Shown in pieces: positions 53,326 through 62,346 of a DNA stretch of 64,000 bases. How positions within the stretch are numbered: the first letter of the stretch is position 1; each line of letters opens with the position of its first letter. The DNA lies in contig NZ_JAHCDI010000003.1 in NCBI RefSeq assembly GCF_019697375.1, positions 868,001 through 932,000 on the forward strand, in the 5' to 3' direction. Under the pieces are notes generated by a model. That model was given only the letters and a program-made list of their open reading frames with translations. It was not told the DNA's origin and made no database searches. The translations under genes were made by a program, and so were the position numbers. This DNA is from Micromonospora tarapacensis (GTDB taxonomy: Bacteria > Actinomycetota > Actinomycetes > Mycobacteriales > Micromonosporaceae).

Positions 53326-54442
53326 TCACGGCTGCGGGCCGAACCAGTCCAGGCAGACCACGACGGCGTCGTCGGTGAGGTCGCTGGCGACGAAGGCCCG
53401 CAGGTCGCCGAGGAGGGAACGGACCGCGTCCAGCGGCGTCATCGGCGTCGTCCGGCGCAACATCCGGTCGAGTGCTGTCTCGCCGTACCGTACGTTGCGT
53501 CCGGTGGCGTCGACCACCCCGTCGCTGATCATGAACAGCCGGTCGCCGCGCTGGAGCTGGATGTGCTGCTCCCGGTAGTTGGTCGCTTCGAACATGCCGA
53601 GTGGAAACTGCGCCTCCAGCGGCTGCACGCTGACCTCGCCGGCGCGCAGCAGCACGAGCTGGCGTCGACGGCGGTGAGCAGGCCGGTGCGCAGGTCGAGT
53701 TCGAGCAGCAGGGTGGCGAGTGCTGCTCGCCCCGGTGCAGGTCGTAGATCGCCTGGTCGGCCAGCGCGGCCTGGTCGGCCAGCGGGATGCCGGCCCGGCG
53801 GGCGTTGCGCAACGCGCCGGTGGCAAGGGTGGTGAGCATCGAGGCGACGACCCCCTCACCCATGCCGTTGATCGTCGCGAGCCAGACCCGCTCGCCGTCG
53901 TCGGACCAGTCGAAGCTGTCACCGCGCACCGCGTACGCCGGTTCCAGCTGGCCGGCGAGGCTGAAGGACGGGCGGAGACGGCTGCGCCCCGGCAGCAACT
54001 CCCACTGCATCTCGGCCGCCAGGGTCAGCCGCCGGCTGCGCCGGGCCACGCGGTACACGTCGGTGCCGGCGTCGACGGCGGTCAGTTCGTGCGCCAGCGC
54101 GGTGGCGATGTCGGCCAACTCGGCCAGGTGCCGCTCGTCGGCGACCGGCCCGACCCGGAGCACACCACGCTGTTCCCCGCGCATGCTCACCGGCAGGTAT
54201 CCGGTGCCGTCGGCGTACCTCGGGCTCTGATGGTCGAAGCACCGCCAGGCGGGATGTCCGGGCGCCGTCACCTCGTCCCCGCCGGTGAGTGTGATCAGTG
54301 CCGCCAGCCGGTAGTCGACCTGGAGAAGCTCGGTGTCGGTGATGCCGTACTCCCGCTCCAGCAGCGCCGCGATGCGCGTGACGAGGAGATCCACGGGGGC
54401 GTCGGTGCAGGCGGCGCGGGCCAGGTCGACCGGTTCGCTCAT
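53326..54442 (-). pseudogene. SpoIIE/PP2C-type serine phosphatase gene, two apparent frameshifts
   Basis: The gene encodes a 372-residue phosphatase of the SpoIIE/RsbU type if two bases are restored (near 53719-53722 and 53660-53664). The first 130 residues from ATG 54442 (MSEPVDLARAACTDAP) form an N-terminal regulatory region. The phosphatase domain has YAVRGDSFDWSDDGERV, and then INGMGEG where family members have DGMGxG, so the first Asp is Asn. Later parts include LQRGDRLFMISDGVVDATG and LTDDAVVVCLDW, which retain their Asps. The Asn may abolish activity or mark a pseudophosphatase. AAGGAG precedes the ATG. Divergent from the MarR gene. Real decay and sequencing error are both possible. 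Confidence 0.78.
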
Positions 54443-54501
54443 GGTCTCTCCTTGATCACGAGCCCATTCACCCACAGAATCGGAGTACGCTCGGGCCCAC
54501 C

Positions 54502-55092
54502 ATGGCGGAACTGCATGGTCCATCGGGACCCGAGATGAGTATGGCGGCCGAGCTGGACGCCGCGGCAGGCGCCCTCCTGACCGTGTGGGACGGCGCGCGG
54601 GAGCGGACGGCCAACCGCATCTCCACCGCCCAGCTCCGTGCGGTCATGCTCGTCGAACGGCAGGACGGGATCAACCTGCGCCGGCTCGCCGCCGGTCTGG
54701 ACATGCTGCTCTCTTCGGCCAGCCGGCTCTGCGACCGGCTGGTCGCCGCCGGGATGCTGGAGCGGGAGCCGGGTCGCGCCGACCGGCGGGAGATCTCGCT
54801 GCACCTGACCGCAGAGGCCCGGCGGCTGCTGGCCGAGCTGCGTGAGGATCGTCGCCAGCACCTGGCGGAGATCCTCTCCGACATGAGTCCCGAGGCTCGC
54901 GAGGCGCTGCTGCGAGGGCTGCGGGAGTTCGACGAGGCGGCCCGGGCGCGGGTCGTCCAGCCGGTGTCGCCGCTGGTGCCCGAGCCCGGGGAAGCACACG
55001 CGAAGCGGCTGCCCGAGGCCCGGGGCGGAGTCGACCCGTCGTCGCGGGGCTGGCCGGCAGGGGAGGCCGCCTCCGTGTTCCGGACGGCCTGA
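54502..55092 (+). CDS. MarR-family transcriptional regulator
   Basis: The protein has 196 residues. It has a winged-helix domain with STAQLRAVMLVERQDGINLR, the recognition helix around LRRLAAGLDMLLSSASRLCD, and the wing EREPGRADRREISLHLT. The C-terminal 45 residues are Pro/Gly-rich and not part of the fold. The ATG at 54502 begins AELHGPSG; later Met codons at 54535 and 54541 are possible starts. It is divergent from the phosphatase gene with a 59-bp gap, so it may regulate that gene or itself. The effector is unknown. Confidence 0.87.
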   Translation: MAELHGPSGPEMSMAAELDAAAGALLTVWDGARERTANRISTAQLRAVMLVERQDGINLRRLAAGLDMLLSSASRLCDRLVAAGMLEREPGRADRREISLHLTAEARRLLAELREDRRQHLAEILSDMSPEAREALLRGLREFDEAARARVVQPVSPLVPEPGEAHAKRLPEARGGVDPSSRGWPAGEAASVFRTA

Positions 55093-55277
55093 CCTGTCGC
55101 CTGGGCAGGTGAGCCGGGGCCTCGTCCGCACTCCGCGGATCACGGGGTGGTTGCCTTCGGGTAAGGGCACCGAGGCGTCGCCGGGCGCTGCCGCCGAGCC
55201 GTCGGCGGCGGGCGCTGCCGCCGTGCCGGCCTCCGCCTCGGCTCCACCGAGGACCTCGGCCCAGGCCCGGAGCTGGC

Positions 55278-56536
55278 CTAGAGCCGGGCCAGCCAGCCGG
55301 CCGGACGCGCGATGATCCGACGCACCACCGAACCGGCCGCGCCGACCGCGGCGGCGGTGGCGCCGAGGAGGCCGGTCGGACGGTGACCGGTGACCAGGCC
55401 GCGGTGAGCACCCGGCGCTCGATCTCGGCGAGCACCGGTGGCCGCAGCCACGGGGTGAGCGGGGCGTAGCCACCGCCGAGCACCACGGTGTCGAGGTCCA
55501 GCAGGTTGACCACGCTGGCCACGGTGACCCCGATCGCGGTTCCCGCCTCGGCGAGGGCGTGCAGCACGGCTGGTTGCCCGGCCTCGGCGAGTTGGGCCAG
55601 CCGGGTCGGGGCCGTGTCCGCGGGCAGGTCGGCGCCGACCAGGCCGGCGGCGGACAGGATCGCCTCCTGCCCGGCGTAGAGCTCCAGGCAGCCACGGCCG
55701 CCGCAACGGCAGGGCGGTCCGTCCGGCCGGACCGGGATGTGTCCGATCTCGCCGCTCCAGCCGCGGGCACCCCGGAACAACGCACCGTCGAGGACGATTC
55801 CGGCGCCGATGCCGACCTCGCCGGAGATGTGCAGGAAACTGCCCGGGCCGCCCCCGGCGTGCAACTCGCCGAGGGCGGCGAGGTTGGCCTCGTTGTCCAC
55901 CACCAGGGCCGGCACGCCGACGACCGTCTCGGTCAGCGGGGGATGGCCGGCCAGCAGTTCCGGCACCGGCACGTTCCGCCAGCCCAGGTTCGGCGCGAGG
56001 CGTACCCGGCCGGCGCTGTCGACCAGCCCCGGCACGCCGAGCGCCGCACCGGCCAGGGTCAGGCCCTGTGCCTCGGCGTCGGCGCGGGCTCGGGCGGCGA
56101 GCTGGGCGAGCCGGCCCAGCGCGTCGGCGGGCGAGACAGGGCGCAGGTCGGCCCGGCGTATCGTGTGGTGGCGAACCTCACCGGCGAGATCGACGACGCA
56201 CGCGGCCAGGTAGTCGACGTTGATCTCCAGACCGAGCCCGGCCGGGCCGTCGTCGGCGAGCACGAGGCCGCGGGCCGGGCGGCCGGCGCCGGCGCGCGGG
56301 GTCGGCTCGGCCTCGGTGACCAGCCGGCCGGCGACCAGATCCTCCACCACGGCCGAGACGGTGGCCCGGGTCAGGCCGGTTTCGGCGGCCAGCGCGGCCC
56401 GTGACGGCGGGCGGCGGGCGGCGGCGATCCGGCCGAGCACGAGGGCGAGGTTCAGTTCGCGCAGGCTGCCCTGCCGCACCGCACCGACGGGCGCTGCTGG
56501 TCGGGTCACCCCTTGACACTGCCACATCGTGGTCAT
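55278..56536 (-). CDS. xylR: ROK-family xylose repressor, C-terminal frameshift
   Basis: With one base restored (near 55375-55382) this is a 419-residue repressor of the ROK type. It has a winged-helix region with RAALAAETGLTRATVSAVVEDL (about 45-66), then a sugar-kinase-like domain with GLGLEINVDYLAACVVDLAGE, GEVGIGAGIVLDGALFRG, the zinc-type CRCGGRGCLE motif and NLLDLDTVVLGGGYAPL. After the shift the tail reads VRPTGLLGATAAAVGAAGS to the stop TAG at 55278-55280. It is divergent from xylA (49 bp between starts) and shares an inverted TTCA-N5-TGAA element there, so it is likely the xylose repressor. ATG 56536 and 56527 are the candidate starts, with GTG 56509 a third option. Confidence 0.87.
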
Positions 56537-56540
56537 TTAA

Positions 56541-56553
56541 TTCAACCACTGAA
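56541..56553. promoter_or_regulatory. Putative XylR operator in the xylR/xylA gap
   Basis: TTCAACCACTGAA, an inverted TTCA/TGAA with a 5-bp spacer, lies in the 49-bp divergent gap. The A+T-rich flanks (TTTAA and CAAATAG) are unlike the surroundings. Placement fits a ROK repressor site. Confidence 0.5.
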
Positions 56554-56585
56554 CAAATAGCGGACGACACCACCGGAGGTCTGCC

Positions 56586-57773
56586 ATGGCACCCCGTCCC
56601 ACTCCTGCCGACAAGTTCTCCTTCGGGCTCTGGACGGTCGGCTGGCAGGGCCGCGATCCGTTCGGCCACGCCACCCGAGAAGCGTTGGACCCGGTGGAGT
56701 CGGTGCACCGGCTCGCCGAGCTCGGCGCGTACGGCGTCACCTTCCACGACGACGACCTCGTCCCGTTCGGCGCGGACACCGCCTCGCGGGACGCCCAGAT
56801 CGCCCGGTTCCGCAAGGCGCTCGACGAGACCGGTCTGGTGGTGCCGATGGTCACCACCGACCTCTTCCAGCAGCCGGTCTTCAAGGACGGCGGATTCACC
56901 AGCAACGACCGCAGCGTCCGCCGCTACGCGCTGCGCAAGGTGCTGCGCAACATCGACCTCGCCGCCGAGCTGGGTGCCCGTACCTTCGTCATGTGGGGCG
57001 GCCGGGAGGGCGGCGAGTACGACGTGGCCAAGGACGTCCAGGCCGCGCTGGAGCGCTACCGTGAGGCCGTCGACCTGCTCTGCCAGTACGTCGTCGACCG
57101 CGGTTACGACCTGCGCTTCGCCCTGGAGCCGAAGCCCAACGAGCCGCGCGGCGACATCCTGCTGCCCACCGTCGGCCACGCCATCGCGTTCATCTCCACC
57201 CTGGCCCACCCGGACCGGGTCGGGGTCAACCCGGAGGTCGGCCACGAGCAGATGGCCGGGCTGAACTTCGTCCACGGCATCGCCCAGGCGCTCTGGCAGG
57301 GCAAGCTGTTCCACATCGACCTCAACGGCCAGCGGGGCATCAAGTTCGACCAGGACCTGGTCTTCGGCCACGGCGACCTGCTCAACGCGTTCGCCCTGGT
57401 CGACCTGCTGGAACACGGCGGTCCGGCCGGCGGTCCGGCGTACGACGGGCCGCGGCACTTCGACTACAAGCCGTCCCGCACCGAGGACATCGACGGGGTC
57501 TGGGCCTCGGCCGCGGCGAACATGAGCACCTACCTGCTGCTCAAGGAGCGGGCCGCGGCGTTCCGGGCGGACCCGGAGGTGGCCGAGGCGCTCGCCGCGA
57601 GCAAGGTCGACGAACTGGCCGTACCGACCCTGGGCGACGGCGAGGGCTACGCCGAACTGCTCGCCGACACCGCCGCCTTCGAGGAGTTCGACGTCGAGGC
57701 GACCGCCGCCCGTGGCTTCGGCTTCGTCCGGCTGAACCAACTCGCCGTCGAGCACGTGCTCGGCGCGCGCTGA
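56586..57773 (+). CDS. xylA: Xylose isomerase
   Basis: The enzyme converts xylose to xylulose (and glucose to fructose) using two divalent ions. The protein has 395 residues, the actinobacterial class I length (about 387-394). The active-site His and Asp are in [13 protein letters not shown], followed by [12 protein letters not shown], the metal-binding Lys/Glu region in [13 protein letters not shown], and [16 protein letters not shown] with the late His and Asp ligands. The start ATG 56586 follows GGAGG by six bases. It is followed after 10 bp by xylB, so they form the xylose operon, divergent from the ROK repressor. Confidence 0.97.
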   Translation: MAPRPTPADKFSFGLWTVGWQGRDPFGHATREALDPVESVHRLAELGAYGVTFHDDDLVPFGADTASRDAQIARFRKALDETGLVVPMVTTDLFQQPVFKDGGFTSNDRSVRRYALRKVLRNIDLAAELGARTFVMWGGREGGEYDVAKDVQAALERYREAVDLLCQYVVDRGYDLRFALEPKPNEPRGDILLPTVGHAIAFISTLAHPDRVGVNPEVGHEQMAGLNFVHGIAQALWQGKLFHIDLNGQRGIKFDQDLVFGHGDLLNAFALVDLLEHGGPAGGPAYDGPRHFDYKPSRTEDIDGVWASAAANMSTYLLLKERAAAFRADPEVAEALAASKVDELAVPTLGDGEGYAELLADTAAFEEFDVEATAARGFGFVRLNQLAVEHVLGAR

Positions 57774-57783
57774 GGCGGTCGAC

Positions 57784-59201
57784 ATGCCGCTCGTCGCCGG
57801 GGTGGACTCCTCCACCCAGTCCTGCAAGGTGGTCGTCCGGGACGCGACGACCGGCGCCCTGGTCCGGCAGGGCCGGGCGCCGCACCCGGACGGCACCGAG
57901 GTCGACCCGTCGGCCTGGTGGTCCGCCCTCCAGACGGCGGTCGACGCCGCGGGCGGCCTGGCCGATGTCGCCGCCGTCTCGGTGGCGGGCCAGCAGCACG
58001 GCATGGTCTGCCTGGACGAGGCGGGCCAGGTGGTCCGGCCCGCGCTGCTGTGGAACGACACCCGGTCCGCCGGGTCCGCCGCCGAGCTGGTCGAGGAGGC
58101 CGGCGGTGGGCAGGCTGGGCGCCAGTTCTGGGCCGACGCCGTGGGTAGCGTGCCGGTGGCCAGCTTCACCGTCACCAAGCTGCGCTGGCTGGCCCGGCAC
58201 GAGCCGGCGAACGCCGACCGGGTGGCGGCGGTCTGCCTGCCGCACGACTGGCTGACCTGGCGGTTGGCCGGCGCACCCGGGCTGGACGCGCTGCGCACCG
58301 ACCGCAGCGACGCCAGTGGCACCGGCTACTGGTCCCCGGCCACCGGCGAGTACCGCCCCGACCTGCTGGAGCGGGCGCTGGGCCGGACGGTGCGGGTGCC
58401 GACCGTGCTGGGTGCCGCCGGGACCGCCGGCGAGCTGCCGGGCGGGGCACTGCTCGGGCCCGGTGCCGGAGACAACGCCGCCGCCGGGCTCGGAGTGGGT
58501 GCCGGCCCCGGCGACGTCGTCGTGTCGATCGGCACCTCGGGCACCGTGTTCAGCGTCGCCGACGCTCCGGCGGCCGACCCGAGCGGGATCGTGGCCGGCT
58601 TCGCGGACGCCACCGGCCGCTTCCTGCCGCTGGTCTGCACGCTCAACGCCGCCCGGGTGCTCGACGCCGCGGCCGGCATGCTGCGGGTGGGGCTCGACGA
58701 ACTCGCCGGGCTGGCGCTGTCCGCGCCACCCGGCGCGGACGGGCTGGTCCTCGTGCCCTACCTGGAGGGTGAACGCACCCCGAACCGGCCGCTGGCCACC
58801 GGCGCGGTGCACGGGCTGACGCTGCGCACCTCGACCCCGGCACACCTGGCCCGGGCGGCCGTGGAGGAATGCTCTGCGCGCTCGCCGACGGGCTCGACGC
58901 GCTCGCCGCGCAGGGCGCGACGGTACGACGGGTGATCCTGGTCGGCGGCGGGGCCCGCTCGGCGGCGGTACGCCGGATCGCCGCGCAGGTCTTCGGCTGC
59001 CCGGTGGTCGTCCCGCCGCCCGGCGAGTACGTCGCCGACGGCGCCGCCCGGCAGGCCGCCTGGCTGGCCCTGGGCGGGGCGGCGCCGCCGTCGTGGACGC
59101 CGTCCGGCACCGAGGAGTACGCGGCCGAGCCGGTCCCGGCCATCCGGGAGCGCTACGCGCAGGCCCGGGAGCGCCACCTGGACCGCCCGGCACAGGGTTG
59201 A
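57784..59201 (+). CDS. xylB: Xylulokinase, frameshifted near codon 360
   Basis: Xylulokinase phosphorylates xylulose. One missing G near 58864-58868 splits the gene, and restoring it gives 472 residues. The first part (to about 360) has [19 protein letters not shown] (ATP-binding), [12 protein letters not shown] and [16 protein letters not shown]; the second has [21 protein letters not shown] and [15 protein letters not shown]. All FGGY-family blocks are present, so the gene is probably functional. It begins 10 bp after xylA, ends at a palindrome and is followed by an MFS gene. Confidence 0.9.
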
Positions 59202-59208
59202 GCGGGCC

Positions 59209-59262
59209 CGATCCCGGATCGAGTGGCCTCGCTGTCGCGGGGTACCACTCGGTCCGGGATCG
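59209..59262 (+). repeat. 18-bp-arm inverted repeat after xylB
   Basis: Arms at 59209-59226 and 59245-59262 match at 17 of 18 positions (a C/T gives a wobble), with an 18-nt loop that has some further pairing. It starts 7 bp after the xylB stop. It may serve as a terminator, and its form is similar to the palindrome at 2807, though not the same sequence. Confidence 0.75.
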
Positions 59263-59384
59263 AGCACGATGTCGTGCCGCGCGTCTCGCGACCACCGAAG
59301 GAAGGGCGTTGGCCGACGCGCGCGACCCCGGTCGGCACCTGACCCGGTGACCGGGCCGTTGTCCGACCCTGGTTGGCTGCCCGC

Positions 59385-60845
59385 ATGACCTTGAGCACGG
59401 GCCGGCCCACCCGGGTGTGGGGCGGGGGCGCGGCGCACCGGCTCTACAGCGTCGTGATCTTCGTGCTGCTCGCCTCGCTGGACAACGTGGCGATCGGCCT
59501 GGTGCCGCCGCTGTACGGCTCGATCGCCGATGCGTTCGAGGTGCCACGGCGGCTGCTCGGCCTGGTCACCGCGGCCAGCTTCCTGGTCAGCGCGGTCGCG
59601 GCGGTCGGCTGGGCGTACTTCGGCGACCGCACCAACCGCAAGCCGCTGCTCATGATCGGCACGCTGCTCTGGGCGGCCGGCACGGGGGGCAGTGCGCTCG
59701 CCGGGAACTATCCCACCTTCCTCGCCGCGCAGTTGCTCGCCGCGGTCGGCCTCGGCGCGGTCGGATCGGTCGGCTATTCGGTCGTCACCGACCTGATCTC
59801 GCCGCGCCGCCGGGGTCTGGTGATGAGCCTCTGGGGGCTCTCCCAGGGCGTCGGCACGGTGGCCGGCACGCTGACCGGCGGGCTGCTCGGTGCGGTCGAC
59901 TGGCGCCGGCCGTTCCTGCTGCTCACCGTCGTCGGGCTGGCCGCCACGGCGGCGTACCTGTTCACGTACGACATCCGGCGGGGACAGAGCGAGCCGGAAC
60001 TGGCCGGAGCGCTCGCCACCGGCGCGGATTACGACTACCGGATCAGCCGCACCGACCTGCCGGTGATCCTGGGCCGGCGGACCAACCGGTGGCTCATCCT
60101 CCAGGGCCTCACCGCGCAGGCCGCGTTCGGCTCGCTGACCTGGCTGCCGTACCTGTTCGACGAGCGGGCTCGGGACCAGGGCTACTCGGCGGCCACCGCG
60201 ATCGTGGTGGGCAGCGTCTTCGCCACCCTGTTCCAGCTCGGCGGGGTGTTCTCCATCGTCGGCGGGCTGATCGGCGACGCGCTGCAACGGCGTACGCCCT
60301 CCGGGCGGGCGCTGGTCGCGGCGGTCGGCATCCTCGCCGCGGTCCCGTTCTACCTGGTGTTGTTCTTCGTGCCGATCCGCATCGACGTGCCCGACGGCGC
60401 CGGCACCGGCGCGATCGTCGGGGCGGTGCTGGGCAGCGTGGTCACCGAGCCGACGGTCGGGCTGAGCCTGCTCGCCGCCCTGCTCGCGTTGGCGTTGACC
60501 TCGGCGAACTCGCCGAACTGGTTCGCGCTGATCGCCGACGTGAACCCGCCGGAGAACCGGGGCACCGTCTACAGCCTGGGCAACCTGGTCAACGGGGTGG
60601 GCCGGGCGGCCGGCAACGGCCTGGTCGGGGTGGCCTTCCACGGGTTGCGGGCGGCCTTCCCGCCGCCGTTGAACCTTGCCGTCGGGCTGGCCGCGTTCCA
60701 GCTCTTCTTCATCCCCACCGGCATCATGTACTGGCTGGCCGCCCGCACCTCGCCCAAGGACATCACCGACGTGAACCAGCTGCTGCACACCCGCGCCGAA
60801 AACCTGGACGAGAGGACAGGCCCCTCTTTGACGCCTGGTGGATAG
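59385..60845 (+). CDS. Major facilitator superfamily transporter
   Basis: This 486-residue integral membrane protein has about 12 hydrophobic segments. The motif-A region between segments 2 and 3 is YFGDRTNRKPLLMIG, and a second copy-like region is GDALQRRTPSGR. The N-terminal region STGRPTRVWGGGAAHRLYSV precedes the first segment. It begins at ATG 59385 rather than an upstream TTG (59373). The substrate is unknown; its place after xylAB might suggest a sugar, but no evidence supports this. It converges on the DinB-like gene. Confidence 0.88.
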   Translation: MTLSTGRPTRVWGGGAAHRLYSVVIFVLLASLDNVAIGLVPPLYGSIADAFEVPRRLLGLVTAASFLVSAVAAVGWAYFGDRTNRKPLLMIGTLLWAAGTGGSALAGNYPTFLAAQLLAAVGLGAVGSVGYSVVTDLISPRRRGLVMSLWGLSQGVGTVAGTLTGGLLGAVDWRRPFLLLTVVGLAATAAYLFTYDIRRGQSEPELAGALATGADYDYRISRTDLPVILGRRTNRWLILQGLTAQAAFGSLTWLPYLFDERARDQGYSAATAIVVGSVFATLFQLGGVFSIVGGLIGDALQRRTPSGRALVAAVGILAAVPFYLVLFFVPIRIDVPDGAGTGAIVGAVLGSVVTEPTVGLSLLAALLALALTSANSPNWFALIADVNPPENRGTVYSLGNLVNGVGRAAGNGLVGVAFHGLRAAFPPPLNLAVGLAAFQLFFIPTGIMYWLAARTSPKDITDVNQLLHTRAENLDERTGPSLTPGG

Positions 60846-60914
60846 CAGGGCCCCCGGTCAACGCGGCGCCTCGTCGCGCCGGAGCGACGGTTCCGGATCG
60901 AGGTTTCCGGCGGG

Positions 60915-61667
60915 TCAGAACGGGACCTGCTGGGTGAGGAGCCCCGTCCCGGCGTCGCGGCCGGACAGGATCCGGCAGAACTCGACGGCGTCGAGCGAGA
61001 TCTCCTCGCCGCCGTCACCGGCGGTGTACCGGCCGCCAGCGGGGCCGTCCAGACGAAGCCGGAACGGCTGGCCGTGCCGGCGGGCCCATTCTGCGGTGAC
61101 GTCCGCGACGATGCGTCCGTCGTGGTCGGCGGTGAGGATCAGTGGTTGCCCGCTCGCCCGGGCGATGTCCACTCGGTGCATCCAGGCGTCACGGGTGAGG
61201 ATGACGTCGAAGAGGTGGCCCAGTCGCGACGGCTCGGTCGTGCCGTCGAATTCCAGCTTGATCGGCAGCCGGCGCAGGGGCGCGGGCAGGCGGCGACGGG
61301 ATCGGGCACCGCGGGGTGCCATGGTGGCGAGCCGCTCGACCAGTTGCGTCGGGGTGAGATGGGCACGGTCGGATACCTGCACCTCGGTCATGCCGTCGAT
61401 GACCGGCCGACCGCGGGCGGCCTTACGCGCGCCGAGTTGCACGTGCACGAACTCCCGGGCCGACGAGGTGAACTCCCACATGCCGAGCACATGCGCGGCC
61501 ACGTCGCGGACCGGCCAGGTCGGGCAGTCGGTGGGCCGGTCCCAGTCGGCGGGGCCCAGCGCACGGACGCAGTCGACGAAGCGCTGGTTCTCCTCCGCGG
61601 CGAGGATTGCGGCCTCCTGGCGGCGTAGCGGCGGCACCTGGTCGATCACCACGGTCGAGGCTGCCAT
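60915..61667 (-). CDS. Maleylpyruvate isomerase / DinB-like mycothiol-dependent protein
   Basis: This 250-residue protein is of the TIGR03083-like family (DinB four-helix bundle). It has NQRFVDCVRALGPADWDRPT, CPTWPVRDVAAHVLGMWEF (metal His), and LFDVILTRDAWMHRVDIAR (Asp-His pair), the usual arrangement for a metal site in mycothiol-using proteins. It is coupled to the upstream TetR gene, whose stop overlaps its ATG (TGATG at 61667), so it is likely the regulator's target. GAAGGGAA lies before it. The reaction is unknown. Confidence 0.85.
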   Translation of the reverse strand: MAASTVVIDQVPPLRRQEAAILAAEENQRFVDCVRALGPADWDRPTDCPTWPVRDVAAHVLGMWEFTSSAREFVHVQLGARKAARGRPVIDGMTEVQVSDRAHLTPTQLVERLATMAPRGARSRRRLPAPLRRLPIKLEFDGTTEPSRLGHLFDVILTRDAWMHRVDIARASGQPLILTADHDGRIVADVTAEWARRHGQPFRLRLDGPAGGRYTAGDGGEEISLDAVEFCRILSGRDAGTGLLTQQVPF

Positions 61668-62272
61668 CACGGCTGTTTCCCTTCGGTGCGACGCGTCACA
61701 TGGGCGTAGTACATCTCCGCGGCCTGATCGGTGAGCCGTGCCCAGCGGTCACCGCCGGGATCGTTGGAGATCTGCTGGTCGGTCAGACCGGTGCTGATCG
61801 CGGTGAGCAGGTCGAGGTCGGCCGGGTCGGTGACGCCGATCCGGTGCAGCCGGTCCCGCAGCTCGGCCAGGATCTGCACGGCGAGGGCGTACGACTCCGG
61901 GGTGGGCTCGAAGCCGGGGATCGTGCGTTGGAACAACAGTTCGTAGCGGGCGGGGTTCTCGGTGCAGAAGCGCATGAAGAACCGCATCCCGATCTTCAGG
62001 TCGGGCACCGGTTCGCCGGTGAGCTCCAACTTCTCGGCCCGCGCCAGGTACTCCCGGCACCCCTGGGCGAACATCGCGTCGTAGATGGCGTGCTTGGAGT
62101 CGAAGTACGAGTACAGCGACGGAGCCTGCATGCCGACGGTCCAGGCGACATCACGCAAAGTGATGTTGGAGAGTCCCTCGGCGCTGGCCACCTGCCATGC
62201 CGCCTCGATGATCTCCGTGATCATCACCGAACGGCGTTCGAGCTTCCTATCGATGTTCGCTTTCCCTAACAT
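61667..62272 (-). CDS. TetR-family transcriptional repressor
   Basis: The protein has 201 residues. The N-terminal helix-turn-helix comprises ITEIIEAAWQVASAEGLSNI and TLRDVAWTVGMQAPSLYSYF (recognition helix), then DSKHAIYDAMFA. The C-terminal ligand domain, with PARYELLFQRTIPGFEPTPES, is typical of the family, but the ligand is unknown. Its start codon lies inside a perfect palindrome, the likely autoregulatory operator. It is co-transcribed with the DinB-like gene (1-bp overlap). Confidence 0.92.
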   Translation of the reverse strand: MLGKANIDRKLERRSVMITEIIEAAWQVASAEGLSNITLRDVAWTVGMQAPSLYSYFDSKHAIYDAMFAQGCREYLARAEKLELTGEPVPDLKIGMRFFMRFCTENPARYELLFQRTIPGFEPTPESYALAVQILAELRDRLHRIGVTDPADLDLLTAISTGLTDQQISNDPGGDRWARLTDQAAEMYYAHVTRRTEGKQP

Positions 62273-62279
62273 GGTTAGG
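62265..62279. promoter_or_regulatory. TetR autoregulatory operator over its own start codon
   Basis: CCTAAC (62265-62270), ATG (62271-62273), GTTAGG (62274-62279): 6-bp arms and a 3-bp spacer. On the minus strand the CAT of the spacer region is the TetR start (62270-62272). Binding would block transcription or translation initiation of the TetR-DinB unit. Confidence 0.7.
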
Positions 62280-62346
62280 ATCGTCGGGCATGGTGAGACG
62301 GGATGTCAAGAGCTCATCGACTCGTGACACCCAGCGCCGGTCGCTC

